Origin: Pseudomonadales bacterium
GTDB lineage: Bacteria; Pseudomonadota; Gammaproteobacteria; Pseudomonadales; Pseudohongiellaceae
Direction: 5' to 3'
Assembly: GCA_023268635.1 (NCBI GenBank)
Contig: JALQUB010000003.1
Location: forward strand, 1 to 54,799
DNA: 54,799 nt
Position 1 is the first letter of the stretch. Every line of letters begins with the position of its first letter. Below the pieces are notes generated by a model. The model worked only from the letters and a program-made list of their open reading frames with translations. It searched no databases and was not told where the DNA came from. A program made the translations under genes and the position numbers. This document shows positions 7,907 to 16,478 of this stretch, one piece after another.

Positions 7907-9321
7907 GAACTCGCTACCTGGTCGAACTCCTTGAGCTTGCGCGTCAGTGTATTCCTCCCCCAACCTAGCAAATCGGCAGCATCGCGTTTTCGACCCGCGG
8001 TGTGTTTGAGTGCGATATCGATCATCGTCCTCTCGAACATCGGTGTCGCATTATTCAGAATTCCTTTATTGCCTAGATGGAGCTGGCGATCAGCCCAGGA
8101 CTGTAATGCTTCCGTCCAATCGTCGGGCGCAGATTCACAGGTCTGGGCGCTGAACTCTGGCGGGAGGTCATCGATGTAAACTTCGCGGGTGGACGCCATG
8201 ACGGTTATCCAGCGGCAGAAATTTTCGAGTTGACGGACATTGCCAGGCCAGCTGAGTCCGGTGAGATATTCTTCAGTTTCTGGGCGGAGCACCTTTGCCT
8301 CAGTCCCGAGTTCCTTCGCCGCGGCGTTTAAGAAGTAATGGGCGAGTCGCGGGATGTCCTCGCTCCGATCGCTGAGTTTTGGAATGTGAATTCGGATGAC
8401 ATTAAGGCGGTGGAAGAGATCTTCACGGAACAGATGCTGCTCGACTAATTGCTCTAAGTCTTGGTGAGTTGCTGCGATGATCCGAACGTCCACCTTGATC
8501 GATGTCGTCCCGCCAACGCGATAAAATTCACCATCGGAAAGCACGCGGAGTAATCGTGTTTGAGTCTCAGCGGGCATGTCTCCAATTTCGTCGAGAAATA
8601 GAGTGCCGCCATTCGCTTGTTCGAATCGCCCAGTCCTTTGAGTCGTCGCGCCTGTGAAGGCTCCCTTTTCGTGGCCGAATAATTCTGACTCAATCAATTC
8701 CTTGGGGATAGCCGCAACATTGAGCGGGACGAAAGGTCTGTCACTGCGAGGGCTGTGTTGATGCAGCGCGTGGGCGACGAGTTCCTTGCCGGTGCCGGAT
8801 TCCCCATTAATCAATACCGAAATGCTCGACTGTGAGAGTCGGCCTATGGCGCGGAAGACCTCCTGCATCGCAGGCGCTTCGCCGATAATTTCCTGCGTCT
8901 TTGTGTCCGACTCGGGCACGATCGTGCTACGTGTTTCGCGTGCATGTGCGAGTGCGCGTAAAGTCATCGCGACGGCTTCATCGATATCGAAAGGCTTGGG
9001 CAGATACTCGAACGCACCGCGGCTATAAGATGAGACAGCGCTGTCTAGGTCGGAGTGGGCCGTCATGATGATTACAGGAATCTCCGGGAATCTCGCGTTC
9101 ACCGTGGAGAGTAATTCTAAGCCACTAATTCCCGGCATGCGGATGTCACTAATAATAGCGTCCGGTCGTGCGTGTTCCAGTCTGTGCAAGAGGTCGTCGC
9201 CATTGTCGAACGACTCTGTTGCGAGTCCGTTCTTGTTTAATGACTTCTCTAGAACCCAGCGAATAGAGCGATCGTCGTCGAGTATCCAAACTGAATCGTT
9301 ATGCTGTGTCACTTTGTTCAC
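7903..9321 (-). CDS. glnG: Nitrogen response regulator NtrC (NR-I), sigma-54 activator
   Basis: A 472-residue three-domain activator. The receiver domain (residues 10-125) has the acidic pocket DDD at 15-17 and the phospho-acceptor D59 in ISDIRMPG. The AAA+ domain has Walker A GESGTGKE and the sigma-54-contacting GAFTGA loop. The C-terminal Fis-type helix-turn-helix (RKRDAADLLGWGRNTLTRKL) binds enhancer sites. Phosphorylated by NtrB under nitrogen limitation, it activates sigma-54 promoters. Likely targets within the window are the two enhancer sites upstream of the glutamine synthetase gene and the operator upstream of ntrB. It follows ntrB by 25 bases and converges tail-to-tail with the pilin gene. 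Confidence 0.95.
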   Translation of the reverse strand: MNKVTQHNDSVWILDDDRSIRWVLEKSLNKNGLATESFDNGDDLLHRLEHARPDAIISDIRMPGISGLELLSTVNARFPEIPVIIMTAHSDLDSAVSSYSRGAFEYLPKPFDIDEAVAMTLRALAHARETRSTIVPESDTKTQEIIGEAPAMQEVFRAIGRLSQSSISVLINGESGTGKELVAHALHQHSPRSDRPFVPLNVAAIPKELIESELFGHEKGAFTGATTQRTGRFEQANGGTLFLDEIGDMPAETQTRLLRVLSDGEFYRVGGTTSIKVDVRIIAATHQDLEQLVEQHLFREDLFHRLNVIRIHIPKLSDRSEDIPRLAHYFLNAAAKELGTEAKVLRPETEEYLTGLSWPGNVRQLENFCRWITVMASTREVYIDDLPPEFSAQTCESAPDDWTEALQSWADRQLHLGNKGILNNATPMFERTMIDIALKHTAGRKRDAADLLGWGRNTLTRKLKEFDQVASS

Positions 9322-9346
9322 CTCAGCCTCTGCTTCGTTAAGAGTA

Positions 9347-10417
9347 TTACTTGAGTGGTAATGTGATCGAAAAACAAGTAGCCCCTGGTCGTGAGGTGCA
9401 TTCGATCAACCCGTTATGTCTGTTAATAATGTCTCTCGCAATCGAGAGTCCTAATCCAGTTCCTTCCGCTCTACCACTAATCATCGGATAGAACAGGGTG
9501 TCTGTTATCTGTTCTGGAATGCCCGGCCCATTGTCGATGATGCGGATATTCGCCGCGAGACGATGGAATTTCGAATTCAGTGTGGCGTTGCGCGTAATTC
9601 GCGTTCGTAAAATAATTTTACCGAGATTGTGGTCGACACTCGGGCTCGAGAGAGCTTGTACCGCATTGCGGACGATATTCAGCGTTGCTTGAATCAATTG
9701 TTCCGAGTCCGCGGGCAAGGCAGGTATCGAGGGATCGTAATCGCGATATAGCTGGATTGCTCTGTCGGTGAACTCAGCTTCAACAAGGCTGTGTACGCGT
9801 TCGAGGACTTCGTGAATATTCGTCGGCGCCAGTTCTGGAATTTTGCGAGAGCCCACAAGCCGGTCGACGAGATTACGCAATCTGTCAGCTTCCTCGATGA
9901 TGACATTCGTATAGTCCCCGAGCTCCTTATTCGGCAGTTCGGCGGCGAGCAGTTGAGCGGCGCCTCGGATGCCTCCCAGAGGGTTTTTAATTTCGTGTGC
10001 TAAGCCGCGCACGAGCTCGCGCGTAGTCGTGTGTGCCGAATTCAAGGATTCTTCTCGGTTAATCTTGTAGGCATGTTCGAGGGAGCTGAGTTCGATGAGT
10101 GCTCGCGATCCCTCGCCGTTTCTAAAAGTAGTTACCGTGTAATCTAGTTCAACTGACCTTCCATTACTGAGCACGAGGCTCGCTTCTCGTTTGGTGAAGC
10201 TCGTGCCGGCGATGAGTGCTTCGTGAATTTCCCTCAGGTCTTCCTCAGCAGCGATTAATAAAGAGCCAAGGTCAGTTCCGATGGCTTTGCGGCCACTGAC
10301 CTCGAAAAGCTGTTCAGCGGCGAGGTTGATGAACAGTATCTTTAATTCACTGTCGAGCAAGATCACACCGGTTTTCAGGTGATCGAGGAGTTTCATGTGT
10401 AGGCTGTCTAGATTCAT
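9347..10417 (-). CDS. glnL: Nitrogen sensor histidine kinase NtrB (NR-II)
   Basis: A 356-residue soluble kinase. An N-terminal PAS domain (residues 5-115) precedes the phospho-acceptor segment GLAHEIKNPLGG (His near 141). The ATP-binding domain has an N box IVRNAVQAL, a G1 box DNGPGIP and a G2 box GTGLGLSI. It has no membrane segment, as expected for NtrB, which senses nitrogen status through the PII protein. It lies upstream of ntrC in the same operon, and an NtrC operator 220 bases upstream suggests feedback control. A terminator separates it from the glutamine synthetase gene. Confidence 0.94.
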   Translation of the reverse strand: MNLDSLHMKLLDHLKTGVILLDSELKILFINLAAEQLFEVSGRKAIGTDLGSLLIAAEEDLREIHEALIAGTSFTKREASLVLSNGRSVELDYTVTTFRNGEGSRALIELSSLEHAYKINREESLNSAHTTTRELVRGLAHEIKNPLGGIRGAAQLLAAELPNKELGDYTNVIIEEADRLRNLVDRLVGSRKIPELAPTNIHEVLERVHSLVEAEFTDRAIQLYRDYDPSIPALPADSEQLIQATLNIVRNAVQALSSPSVDHNLGKIILRTRITRNATLNSKFHRLAANIRIIDNGPGIPEQITDTLFYPMISGRAEGTGLGLSIARDIINRHNGLIECTSRPGATCFSITLPLK

Positions 10418-10636
10418 GGTCTACAGGTCCTGCTCACTGGCTTACCTGCCTTGCTCGTTGTTAGTTTTAATGTGCAAGTTCTAAGCCATGTCTTGTTGCT
10501 TGGTGGTGGTGTCGCTAGTTGGGACGAAATGTTAGTGCTTAGGGCGAAATCCCTGCCTGCACGCTGTCTTATAGAGTCCTCGAACAGATTCAATCGTCCG
10601 TCGACCAGATCGAGGAGGGTGCGCGCGGAACTACTG

Positions 10637-10653
10637 TGCACCATTTTGGTGCA
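10637..10653 (-). promoter_or_regulatory. NtrC operator upstream of ntrB
   Basis: The perfect 17-base palindrome TGCACCATTTTGGTGCA matches the known NtrC consensus (TGCAC...GTGCA with a TGGTGC half site). On the minus strand it sits just downstream of TTGTCA, in the spacer region of a possible sigma-70 promoter. This is where NtrC represses glnL in enteric bacteria. The site is seen directly; its effect is inferred. Confidence 0.8.
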
Positions 10654-10692
10654 TATGACAATAAGACAAGTGTGAGCTGAGGAGGCAGGCAC

Positions 10693-10722
10693 AAAAAAGC
10701 CCAGCTATGCTGGGCTTTTTTG
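10693..10722 (-). terminator. Intrinsic terminator after glutamine synthetase gene
   Basis: A near-perfect inverted repeat AAAAAAGCCCAGC / GCTGGGCTTTTTT with a three-base loop (TAT). It has a G+C-rich 7-base core flanked by A and T tracts, so it can stop transcription in either direction. It lies 37 bases after the glutamine synthetase stop and separates that gene from ntrBC. Confidence 0.88.
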
Positions 10723-10758
10723 TTTTCATTTCAGAGCGCTTCCGCGCTCTTGCTAAGC

Positions 10759-11772
10759 TTAGGCTAGGGCCTGCTTGGTTGTCTTGATAATCGCCGCAGC
10801 TACCTTGTAGGGATCCGCGTTTGATGCGGTGCGGCGGTCTTCCAAACGTCCTTTCCAGCCGTCTTGAACAGTGCTGATTGGGATGCGGATCGACGCGCCA
10901 CGGTCAGAGACGCCGTAGCTGTACTCGTCGATTGATTGAGTTTCGTGGAGGCCCGTGAGGCGTTGGTCGTTGTTAGCACCGTAAACACTCATGTGGCGGT
11001 CGATGTGCTTGCCGAATTCTTCACAGATCTTGGTGAAAACGGTTTCATCACCGTTGTCACGCATTGCTCCATTGGAGAAGTTGGCGTGCATGCCAGAGCC
11101 GTTCCAGTCTGAGTGCTTACCGAGGGGCTTGGGCTCGTAATCGATCGCCATGCCATAGCTCTCAGCCGTGCGCTCGAGGAGGTAGCGAGCCACCCAGATT
11201 TGATCGCCAGCTTCTTTCGCGCCCTTCGCAAAGATTTGGAATTCCCATTGACCCGGTGCAACTTCGGCGTTGATTCCCTCTACATTGAGGCCGGCCTCGA
11301 GGCAGATGTCCATGTGTTCTTCGATGAGCTCACGACCGAATGTGTTGCGAGCGCCGACAGAGCAGTAATAAGGACCTTGAGGGGCAGGGTAGCCGCCCTT
11401 AGGGAAGCCAGGTGGGAGTTCTGTTTTCAGGTCCCACAGGAAGTATTCCTGTTCGAAACCAAACCAGAAATCGTTATCGTCGTCTTCGATAGTCGCACGG
11501 CCATTAGTGATGTGCGGTGTGCCGTCAGCATTGAGGACTTCGCACATGACAAGGTAGGCACTCGCGCGGTCTGGGTCTGGGTAGATTGCCACAGGCTTAA
11601 GTAGGCAGTCTGAATCATTGCCCGACGCCTGGTTGGTTGAACTGCCATCAAAGGACCAAACAGGGCACTCGTCGACCGTGCCACCGAAGTCATTGCGGAC
11701 CATAGTTTTGCTGCGAAGGCCTTGAGTTGGCTCGGTGCCGTCTAGCCAGATGTATTCGAGTTTGGATTTCAT
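10759..11772 (-). CDS. glnII: Glutamine synthetase type II (eukaryote-type GSII)
   Basis: Catalyses glutamate + NH3 + ATP to glutamine. At 337 residues it is far shorter than the about 470-residue GSI of E. coli. Its motifs are those of GSII: YIWLDGTEPTQGLRSKT at the N-terminus, WSFDGSSTNQA, CLLKPVAIYPDP, FGFEQEYFLW, GINAEVAPGQWEFQ, GKHSDWNGSGMHANFS and LEDRRTASNADPY. It lacks the GSI C-terminal adenylylation loop, so GlnE control is not expected. The start has AGGAGA 10 bases upstream. It sits between typA and ntrBC, the usual place of GSI glnA, with a sigma-54 promoter and two NtrC sites upstream. A second synthetase elsewhere in the genome cannot be excluded. Confidence 0.93.
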   Translation of the reverse strand: MKSKLEYIWLDGTEPTQGLRSKTMVRNDFGGTVDECPVWSFDGSSTNQASGNDSDCLLKPVAIYPDPDRASAYLVMCEVLNADGTPHITNGRATIEDDDNDFWFGFEQEYFLWDLKTELPPGFPKGGYPAPQGPYYCSVGARNTFGRELIEEHMDICLEAGLNVEGINAEVAPGQWEFQIFAKGAKEAGDQIWVARYLLERTAESYGMAIDYEPKPLGKHSDWNGSGMHANFSNGAMRDNGDETVFTKICEEFGKHIDRHMSVYGANNDQRLTGLHETQSIDEYSYGVSDRGASIRIPISTVQDGWKGRLEDRRTASNADPYKVAAAIIKTTKQALA

Positions 11773-11812
11773 TGTGTCGGATTCTCCTGATCACGTTCGA
11801 CTGCTTTGCTGT

Positions 11813-11897
11813 ATAGATCTGCCGAGGCTAGGCCGCGGAAGGTTTGCTGTAGGTTGGCTAAACGAAGCGGATCGCTTCGCATGCTTTCCTTGCATGG
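11813..11897 (-). other. Structured 5' leader of the glutamine synthetase mRNA
   Basis: Reading on the minus strand from the predicted start near 11898, the leader carries two adjacent perfect hairpins. They are CATGC-aaggaaa-GCATG and CGAAGCG-atc-CGCTTCG (the latter at 11863-11879 in plus coordinates). No poly-U follows either one, so they are not terminators. They may protect the 5' end of the RNA. I cannot match them to the known glutamine riboswitch by eye. Confidence 0.4.
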
Positions 11898-11907
11898 GTA
11901 AAGAGGG

Positions 11908-11923
11908 AGCAAAATATATGCCA
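11908..11923 (-). promoter_or_regulatory. Sigma-54 (RpoN) promoter of the glutamine synthetase gene
   Basis: On the minus strand the sequence TGGCATATATTTTGCT fits the -24/-12 consensus TGGCAC-N5-TTGCW. The invariant GG and GC are present and are separated by exactly 10 bases. Transcription would start near 11898, giving a leader of about 125 bases. Paired NtrC sites lie about 130 and 160 bases upstream, the arrangement known for enteric glnAp2. Confidence 0.78.
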
Positions 11924-12018
11924 TTCCACTTCGGACTGCAAAGAATGTCGCGGAATGGCGCAAAATGGGGCGCTTGGCGCTAGAGCTTACTGTTTAGCTA
12001 ACTAAGCGCACACAAAAG

Positions 12019-12035
12019 CGCACCATAGTGGTGCT
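12019..12035 (-). promoter_or_regulatory. NtrC enhancer site 1
   Basis: The near-palindrome CGCACCATAGTGGTGCT matches the NtrC half site GCACCA / TGGTGC. Its centre is about 130 bases upstream of the predicted sigma-54 transcription start and 30 bases (about three helical turns) from enhancer site 2, so NtrC dimers would lie on the same DNA face. Confidence 0.8.
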
Positions 12036-12048
12036 AAATTATAATGAA

Positions 12049-12065
12049 CGCACCATAATGGTGCA
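12049..12065 (-). promoter_or_regulatory. NtrC enhancer site 2
   Basis: CGCACCATAATGGTGCA is a close match to the NtrC palindrome, better than site 1 at its right end. With site 1 it forms the paired enhancer needed for NtrC oligomer assembly. It lies between the divergent glutamine synthetase and typA genes, so an effect on typA is conceivable but unsupported. Confidence 0.8.
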
Positions 12066-12375
12066 TAAGCACTAATTCAAGCGCGATTTAAGCCTCTGCC
12101 GGCGGATAGGCCGTCTAATGAAAAAGCAGGGGAAAATTAGCCGCTTAAGGTGCTAATACTTTCGATCGAGTCTCGTGTATACTCGCCGCCTCGCGCAAGT
12201 CTGAGGGATGAAATGCCTCGGCCTCAGCGCGGATTCGAGTGTAGCTCCTCGACTCCTCGGCAGTAGCCTAGGGCGTAAGCTCCACCTTTGCAAAGTAATC
12301 AGCCGCTCTAACTTACCTAGATCCTTCTCGAGCCGACATGCTCAGAGCGATCTACCTGTGAGTGGCAATAATTGA
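12066..12375 (+). other. Intergenic region upstream of typA
   Basis: No coding sequence or tRNA is visible. A TATACT box at 12178-12183 in the context CTCGTGTATACTCGC is a likely -10 for typA. Almost the same string (CTCGTATATACTCGC) precedes the chorismate mutase gene. The -35 is poor. That start would leave a leader of about 185 bases in which I see no convincing structure. Confidence 0.4.
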
Positions 12376-14214
12376 GTGCCATTCATCGTGATTGAAAACA
12401 TTCGCAACATCGCCATTATCGCCCACGTCGACCATGGTAAGACCACCCTCGTTGATAAGATGCTGCAGCAGTCAGGTACGCTCGAGTCGCGCGGCGGCAA
12501 CGTCGAGAGAGTCATGGACTCGAATGACCAAGAAAAGGAACGTGGGATCACGATTCTTGCTAAGAATACGGCGATTAGTTGGAACGGCTATCGAATCAAC
12601 ATCGTTGACACGCCTGGACACGCAGATTTCGGTGGCGAGGTGGAGCGGGTGCTATCTATGGTCGACAGCGTGCTTCTGCTGGTCGACGCGGTTGACGGCC
12701 CTATGCCACAGACTCGCTTCGTTACACAAAAAGCTTTTGATCAGGGGCTCAATCCTATCGTCGTGATCAATAAAGTTGACCGAGATGGTGCACGTCCCGA
12801 TTGGGTTGTGAACGAAGTCTTTGATCTGTTCGACAAACTCGGCGCGACCGATGAACAACTCGATTTTCCTATTATTTACGCCTCTGCACTGACCGGCATC
12901 GCCGGTCTAGATGTCGATGATATGGCTCCGGATATGGAGCCATTATTTAAAGAGATCGTCGAGAAAGTTCCACATCCAGACGTTGAAGTTGACGCGCCTT
13001 TGCAGATGCAAATCTCTGCCCTCGACTACAATAGCTATGTCGGCGTCATCGGTATCGGTCGTGTGACTCGCGGAACCGCGCGCACGAATCAGCAAGTTGT
13101 CATCGTCGACCGCGAAGGCAATCAGCGCAAAGGTAAAATCTTACAGGTTAAGAGCCATCTTGGTCTCGAGCGCATCGATGTGGACGAGGCGCAGGCCGGT
13201 GAAATTATTTGTATTTCCGGCATCGATAAATTGAATATTTCGGACACCATTTGTGATCCGGAGAAAGTCGAAGCGATGGCGCCACTCACCGTGGATGAGC
13301 CAACGATAAGCATGACCTTCCAAGTCAATGACTCGCCTTTTGCGGGGTTAGAAGGCAAGTTCGTAACGACGCGTAATATCAAGGATCGTCTTGATCGCGA
13401 GTTGCTATTCAACGTAGCTCTGCGTGTTGAGCCCGGTGATACTCCGGACAAATACAAAGTCTCTGGCCGCGGAGAATTGCACCTGTCAGTGCTGATTGAA
13501 ACGATGCGCCGCGAAGGTTTCGAACTCGCCGTTTCTCGACCCGAAGTCATCATTCAAGAAATTGACGGTGTGATGAGTGAACCGTATGAGTCGCTGGTTA
13601 TCGATTGCGATGATCAGCATCAAGGTGCTGTCATGGAAGAGCTCGGCAATCGTCGTGCTGAATTACAAGACATGATGCCGGATGGTAAAGGTCGTGTGCG
13701 TTTGCAATTCCTCGTACCTACGCGTGGCCTGATCGGATTCCGCTCACAGTTTTTGTCACTGACATCGGGTTCGGGTCTCATGACTCACGTATTCAGCCAC
13801 TACGACGAATACAAAGACATCGAGCTCGCGGCGCGTTCGCGTGGCGTACTGGTGTCCATGGTTCGAGGCAAGACGTTAGGATTCAGCCTGTTCAACTTGC
13901 AAGATCGTGGCAAGCTTTTCGTGCCACCTAACATCGAAGTCTATGAAGGAATGATCATTGGCCTCCATAGCCGCGAGAATGATTTGGCGGTTAATCCGAC
14001 TAAGGGCAAGCAGCTCACTAACGTGCGTGCGTCAGGCACCGATGAAAATATTGTGCTCACGCCGCCGGTCCGACACACACTCGAGCAGGCGATGGAATTC
14101 ATCGCCGACGACGAACTCGTCGAAGTGACACCTGAAAATATTCGGTTGCGTAAGCGCTATCTCACAGAGAACGAGCGCAAGCGTCACAGCCGCGGCAGCG
14201 CTGCGCGCGGCTAG
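12376..14214 (+). CDS. typA: Translational GTPase TypA/BipA
   Basis: A ribosome-associated GTPase of about 610 residues that helps 50S assembly and translation under cold or stress conditions. G-domain motifs are G1 [10 protein letters not shown]2/switch ERGITI, G3 DTPGHADF and G4 NKVD, followed by EF-G-like domains and the TypA-specific C-terminal domain ([23 protein letters not shown]). Start choice is uncertain. The GTG at 12376 and the GTG at 12388 ([11 protein letters not shown]) are both in frame and neither has a strong ribosome site; related proteins begin near the second. Its position next to the glutamine synthetase/ntrBC cluster is a conserved gammaproteobacterial arrangement. Confidence 0.95.
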   Translation: MPFIVIENIRNIAIIAHVDHGKTTLVDKMLQQSGTLESRGGNVERVMDSNDQEKERGITILAKNTAISWNGYRINIVDTPGHADFGGEVERVLSMVDSVLLLVDAVDGPMPQTRFVTQKAFDQGLNPIVVINKVDRDGARPDWVVNEVFDLFDKLGATDEQLDFPIIYASALTGIAGLDVDDMAPDMEPLFKEIVEKVPHPDVEVDAPLQMQISALDYNSYVGVIGIGRVTRGTARTNQQVVIVDREGNQRKGKILQVKSHLGLERIDVDEAQAGEIICISGIDKLNISDTICDPEKVEAMAPLTVDEPTISMTFQVNDSPFAGLEGKFVTTRNIKDRLDRELLFNVALRVEPGDTPDKYKVSGRGELHLSVLIETMRREGFELAVSRPEVIIQEIDGVMSEPYESLVIDCDDQHQGAVMEELGNRRAELQDMMPDGKGRVRLQFLVPTRGLIGFRSQFLSLTSGSGLMTHVFSHYDEYKDIELAARSRGVLVSMVRGKTLGFSLFNLQDRGKLFVPPNIEVYEGMIIGLHSRENDLAVNPTKGKQLTNVRASGTDENIVLTPPVRHTLEQAMEFIADDELVEVTPENIRLRKRYLTENERKRHSRGSAARG

Positions 14215-14257
14215 CCTGTGACGTGTTTCGCGTCGTAAAGGTAGCGAGGGAAGTGCT

Positions 14258-14285
14258 GGTAGCATAGACTCGGGTCTATGCTGCC
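14258..14285 (+). terminator. Strong stem-loop between typA and pip
   Basis: A 12-base-pair stem (one G-T pair) formed by GGTAGCATAGAC and GTCTATGCTGCC closes on a TCGG tetraloop. It lies 44 bases after the typA stop and 29 bases before the next ATG. There is no immediate T tract (the nearest is ACTTTTCG about 9 bases on), so termination is likely but weak. It may instead stabilise the typA 3' end. Confidence 0.5.
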
Positions 14286-14314
14286 GAACAAACTTTTCGC
14301 GATAGGTTAACGCC

Positions 14315-15274
14315 ATGCTAGTCCTTTTCCCCGAGATCAAACCCTATGCCCGTCACGAGTTGCGTGTATCGGAGCTCCATACCCTCTATGTCGACGAAGC
14401 GGGCAACGCAGAGGGTATTCCCGTTCTCTTCGTTCATGGCGGTCCCGGCGGTGCGTGCGATGCGAGCTCACGTCGCTTTTATGATCCCGAACATTTTCGC
14501 ATCATCACCTTTGATCAGCGCGGCTGTGGTCGATCCACTCCCCATGGTGAGCTACGCGACAATACCACTGCGCACTTAATATCAGATATAGAAGCGATTC
14601 GTGAATTTCTGGGCGTGGAGAAATGGGTGTTATTCGGAGGCTCTTGGGGATCGACACTCAGCTTACTGTACGCTCAAGCGCACCCTACGCGGGTGCAGGC
14701 GATGGTGCTGCGCGGGATTTTCCTTTGCAGGCAGCGCGATCTGAATTGGCTTTATCAGGAAGGCGCCTCGCGTATTTTCCCAGATGCGTGGGACACGTTC
14801 ATCAATCATATTCCCGAAGACGAGCGAGTAGAGTTGATCGAGGCATATAGTCGCCGATTGTTAGGAGAGGATGAGCTTGCACGCATGTCGGCGGCGAAAC
14901 ACTGGTCGGCGTGGGAGGGCAGCTGTTCTCGTTTGCGGCCAAGTGCTGAAATGTTGTCGAAATTCACCAAGCCACATAATGCGATCGCGTTGGCGAGAAT
15001 AGAGACTCATTATTTCTTGAACAAAGGCTTCATCAGCGAGAATCAAATCCTGCGGAATATGGTGCCTATCCAGAATATTCCGGCGGTCATCGTGCATGGT
15101 CGCTATGACATGGTCTGTCCACTCGACAATGCTACCGAGCTGCACAAGCATTGGCCTGCGTCCGAGCTGCAAATTGTGCGCGAGTCGGGTCATTCAGCGT
15201 CGGAGTCCGGAACGATTGATGCGCTCATACGCGCAACAATGGCGCTCGCAAAACGTCTCGGAGATGCGGGCTAA
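14315..15274 (+). CDS. pip: Prolyl aminopeptidase (proline iminopeptidase)
   Basis: A 319-residue alpha/beta hydrolase of peptidase family S33 that removes N-terminal proline from peptides in the cytoplasm. It has the oxyanion-hole HGGPGG, the conserved DQRGCGRS, the nucleophile elbow GGSWGS, the catalytic Asp in HGRYDMVCP and the catalytic His in ESGHSASE. All three triad residues are present. There is no signal peptide. The stop is directly followed by the dtd ATG (TAAATG), so the two form an operon. Confidence 0.92.
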   Translation: MLVLFPEIKPYARHELRVSELHTLYVDEAGNAEGIPVLFVHGGPGGACDASSRRFYDPEHFRIITFDQRGCGRSTPHGELRDNTTAHLISDIEAIREFLGVEKWVLFGGSWGSTLSLLYAQAHPTRVQAMVLRGIFLCRQRDLNWLYQEGASRIFPDAWDTFINHIPEDERVELIEAYSRRLLGEDELARMSAAKHWSAWEGSCSRLRPSAEMLSKFTKPHNAIALARIETHYFLNKGFISENQILRNMVPIQNIPAVIVHGRYDMVCPLDNATELHKHWPASELQIVRESGHSASESGTIDALIRATMALAKRLGDAG

Positions 15275-15712
15275 ATGATCTGTCTAATTCAACGAGTACG
15301 ATCTAGTCAGTTGCATATCGATGGACAGTTGCACGCCGAGATCGGGCAGGGGCTACTCGCGTTAGTGGGCTTAGAAAAAGGTGACGATGAGGCGAAAGTG
15401 GCCAAGATGCTCGACAAGCTTCTCGCCTACCGTGTGTTCTCTGATGCAGAAGGGAAGATGAACCTCAGCGTGAAAGATATCGATGGGGACGTGCTGCTCG
15501 TTTCACAGTTCACGTTGGCCGCCGACACCCAGAAGGGTCTCAGACCGGGGTTTTCTAGCGCTCTCGAACCGAGTCTTGCAGAACCACTTTTTGATAAGTT
15601 ATTGAATGCTGCACATCAGCGCCACAAAAAGATTGCGAGTGGAATATTTGGTGCGGACATGCAGATCTCTCTGCTCAACGACGGCCCCGTCACGTTTATT
15701 TTGCGAGCCTGA
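15275..15712 (+). CDS. dtd: D-aminoacyl-tRNA deacylase
   Basis: A 145-residue homodimeric enzyme that hydrolyses D-amino acids (and mischarged glycine) from tRNA, keeping D-residues out of protein. Both family signatures are visible: SQFTLAADTQKGLRPGFS near residues 75-95 and the C-terminal GPVTFIL, which carries the cross-subunit Gly-cisPro-type motif (here as GPVT). It starts on the base after the pip stop. It converges with tatC, 19 bases away, with no terminator hairpin visible in between. Confidence 0.95.
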   Translation: MICLIQRVRSSQLHIDGQLHAEIGQGLLALVGLEKGDDEAKVAKMLDKLLAYRVFSDAEGKMNLSVKDIDGDVLLVSQFTLAADTQKGLRPGFSSALEPSLAEPLFDKLLNAAHQRHKKIASGIFGADMQISLLNDGPVTFILRA

Positions 15713-15731
15713 TTAGAATCGGTGGCTGAAT

Positions 15732-16475
15732 TTACTCAGTCTCTTCGCTACGCTTTTTCGCCATGCGTCCCGCCAAAACTCCTAACTCGAATAGCGCCCA
15801 CATCGGAATGGCCAGCAGCGACTGCGTGAAGGGGTCAGGAGGGGTGATGAGCATTGCAACAACGAAACAACCGACGATGATATAGGGTCGTTTCGAAGCG
15901 AGGTCTTCGGGCTCCATGATGCCTGCCCATATGAGCAAGAATACGGCGACGGGGATCTCGAAAGTGACTCCGAAGGCGAGGAAAATCGTGAGAGCGAAGC
16001 TGAGGAAGCTATTAATGTCCGGTGCGACTTGGATGCCTTCCGGTGCTACCGAAATGAAGAAGGCGAACACGATTCCGAATAGGAGATAGCGTGCGAACGC
16101 GATGCCACTGTAGAAAAGTATGACGCTGGAAACGAAGAGCGGTATTGCAATGACCTTCTCATTTTTATAGAGGCCCGGCGCGATAAAGGACCAAACCTGA
16201 TACAAAATATAAGGTGCCGCAACGAGGAAGGCTACGTAAAACGTTAGCTTGAAAGGCGCGAAGAAAGGAGCCGTAGGATCGATGGCTATCATGCTCGTGT
16301 TTTCAGGAAGGGCGCTGACGAGAGGCTCCGCGACGTAGGTATAGATTTCGGCGGAGAATGCGATCAGGGCGACAAAACACAGTACTATGGCTGCGAGACT
16401 CTTTAACAGGCGGTCGCGCAGCTCGACTAAATGGTCGATGAGAGTGAGTTCTTTTGCTTCTTCTGCAGACGCCAT
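15732..16475 (-). CDS. tatC: Twin-arginine translocase subunit TatC
   Basis: A 247-residue, six-helix inner-membrane protein that forms the receptor for twin-arginine signal peptides. It has the conserved N-terminal HLVELRDRLLKSL, a periplasmic loop with FFAPFKLTFYVA, and FGVTFEIPVAVFLL (the conserved F-E-P segment) near residue 170. Typical family length. The gene follows tatB by 3 bases, the last of a tatA-tatB-tatC cluster on the minus strand. The charged C-terminal tail (MAKKRSEETE) is cytoplasmic. Confidence 0.96.
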   Translation of the reverse strand: MASAEEAKELTLIDHLVELRDRLLKSLAAIVLCFVALIAFSAEIYTYVAEPLVSALPENTSMIAIDPTAPFFAPFKLTFYVAFLVAAPYILYQVWSFIAPGLYKNEKVIAIPLFVSSVILFYSGIAFARYLLFGIVFAFFISVAPEGIQVAPDINSFLSFALTIFLAFGVTFEIPVAVFLLIWAGIMEPEDLASKRPYIIVGCFVVAMLITPPDPFTQSLLAIPMWALFELGVLAGRMAKKRSEETE

Positions 16476-16478
16476 CGG

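Noticed and set aside
11113-11604. A 163-codon plus-strand frame
   Set aside because: Antisense to the glutamine synthetase gene, which is well supported. No independent evidence.
11863-11879. Hairpin CGAAGCG-GAT-CGCTTCG as a terminator
   Set aside because: It lies in the 5' leader of the glutamine synthetase transcript and has no T tract on either side. It is better read as leader structure.
12180-12345. Possible tRNA or small RNA upstream of typA
   Set aside because: I found no cloverleaf arms, no TTC-loop and no CCA-like end. The region has only a likely -10 box.
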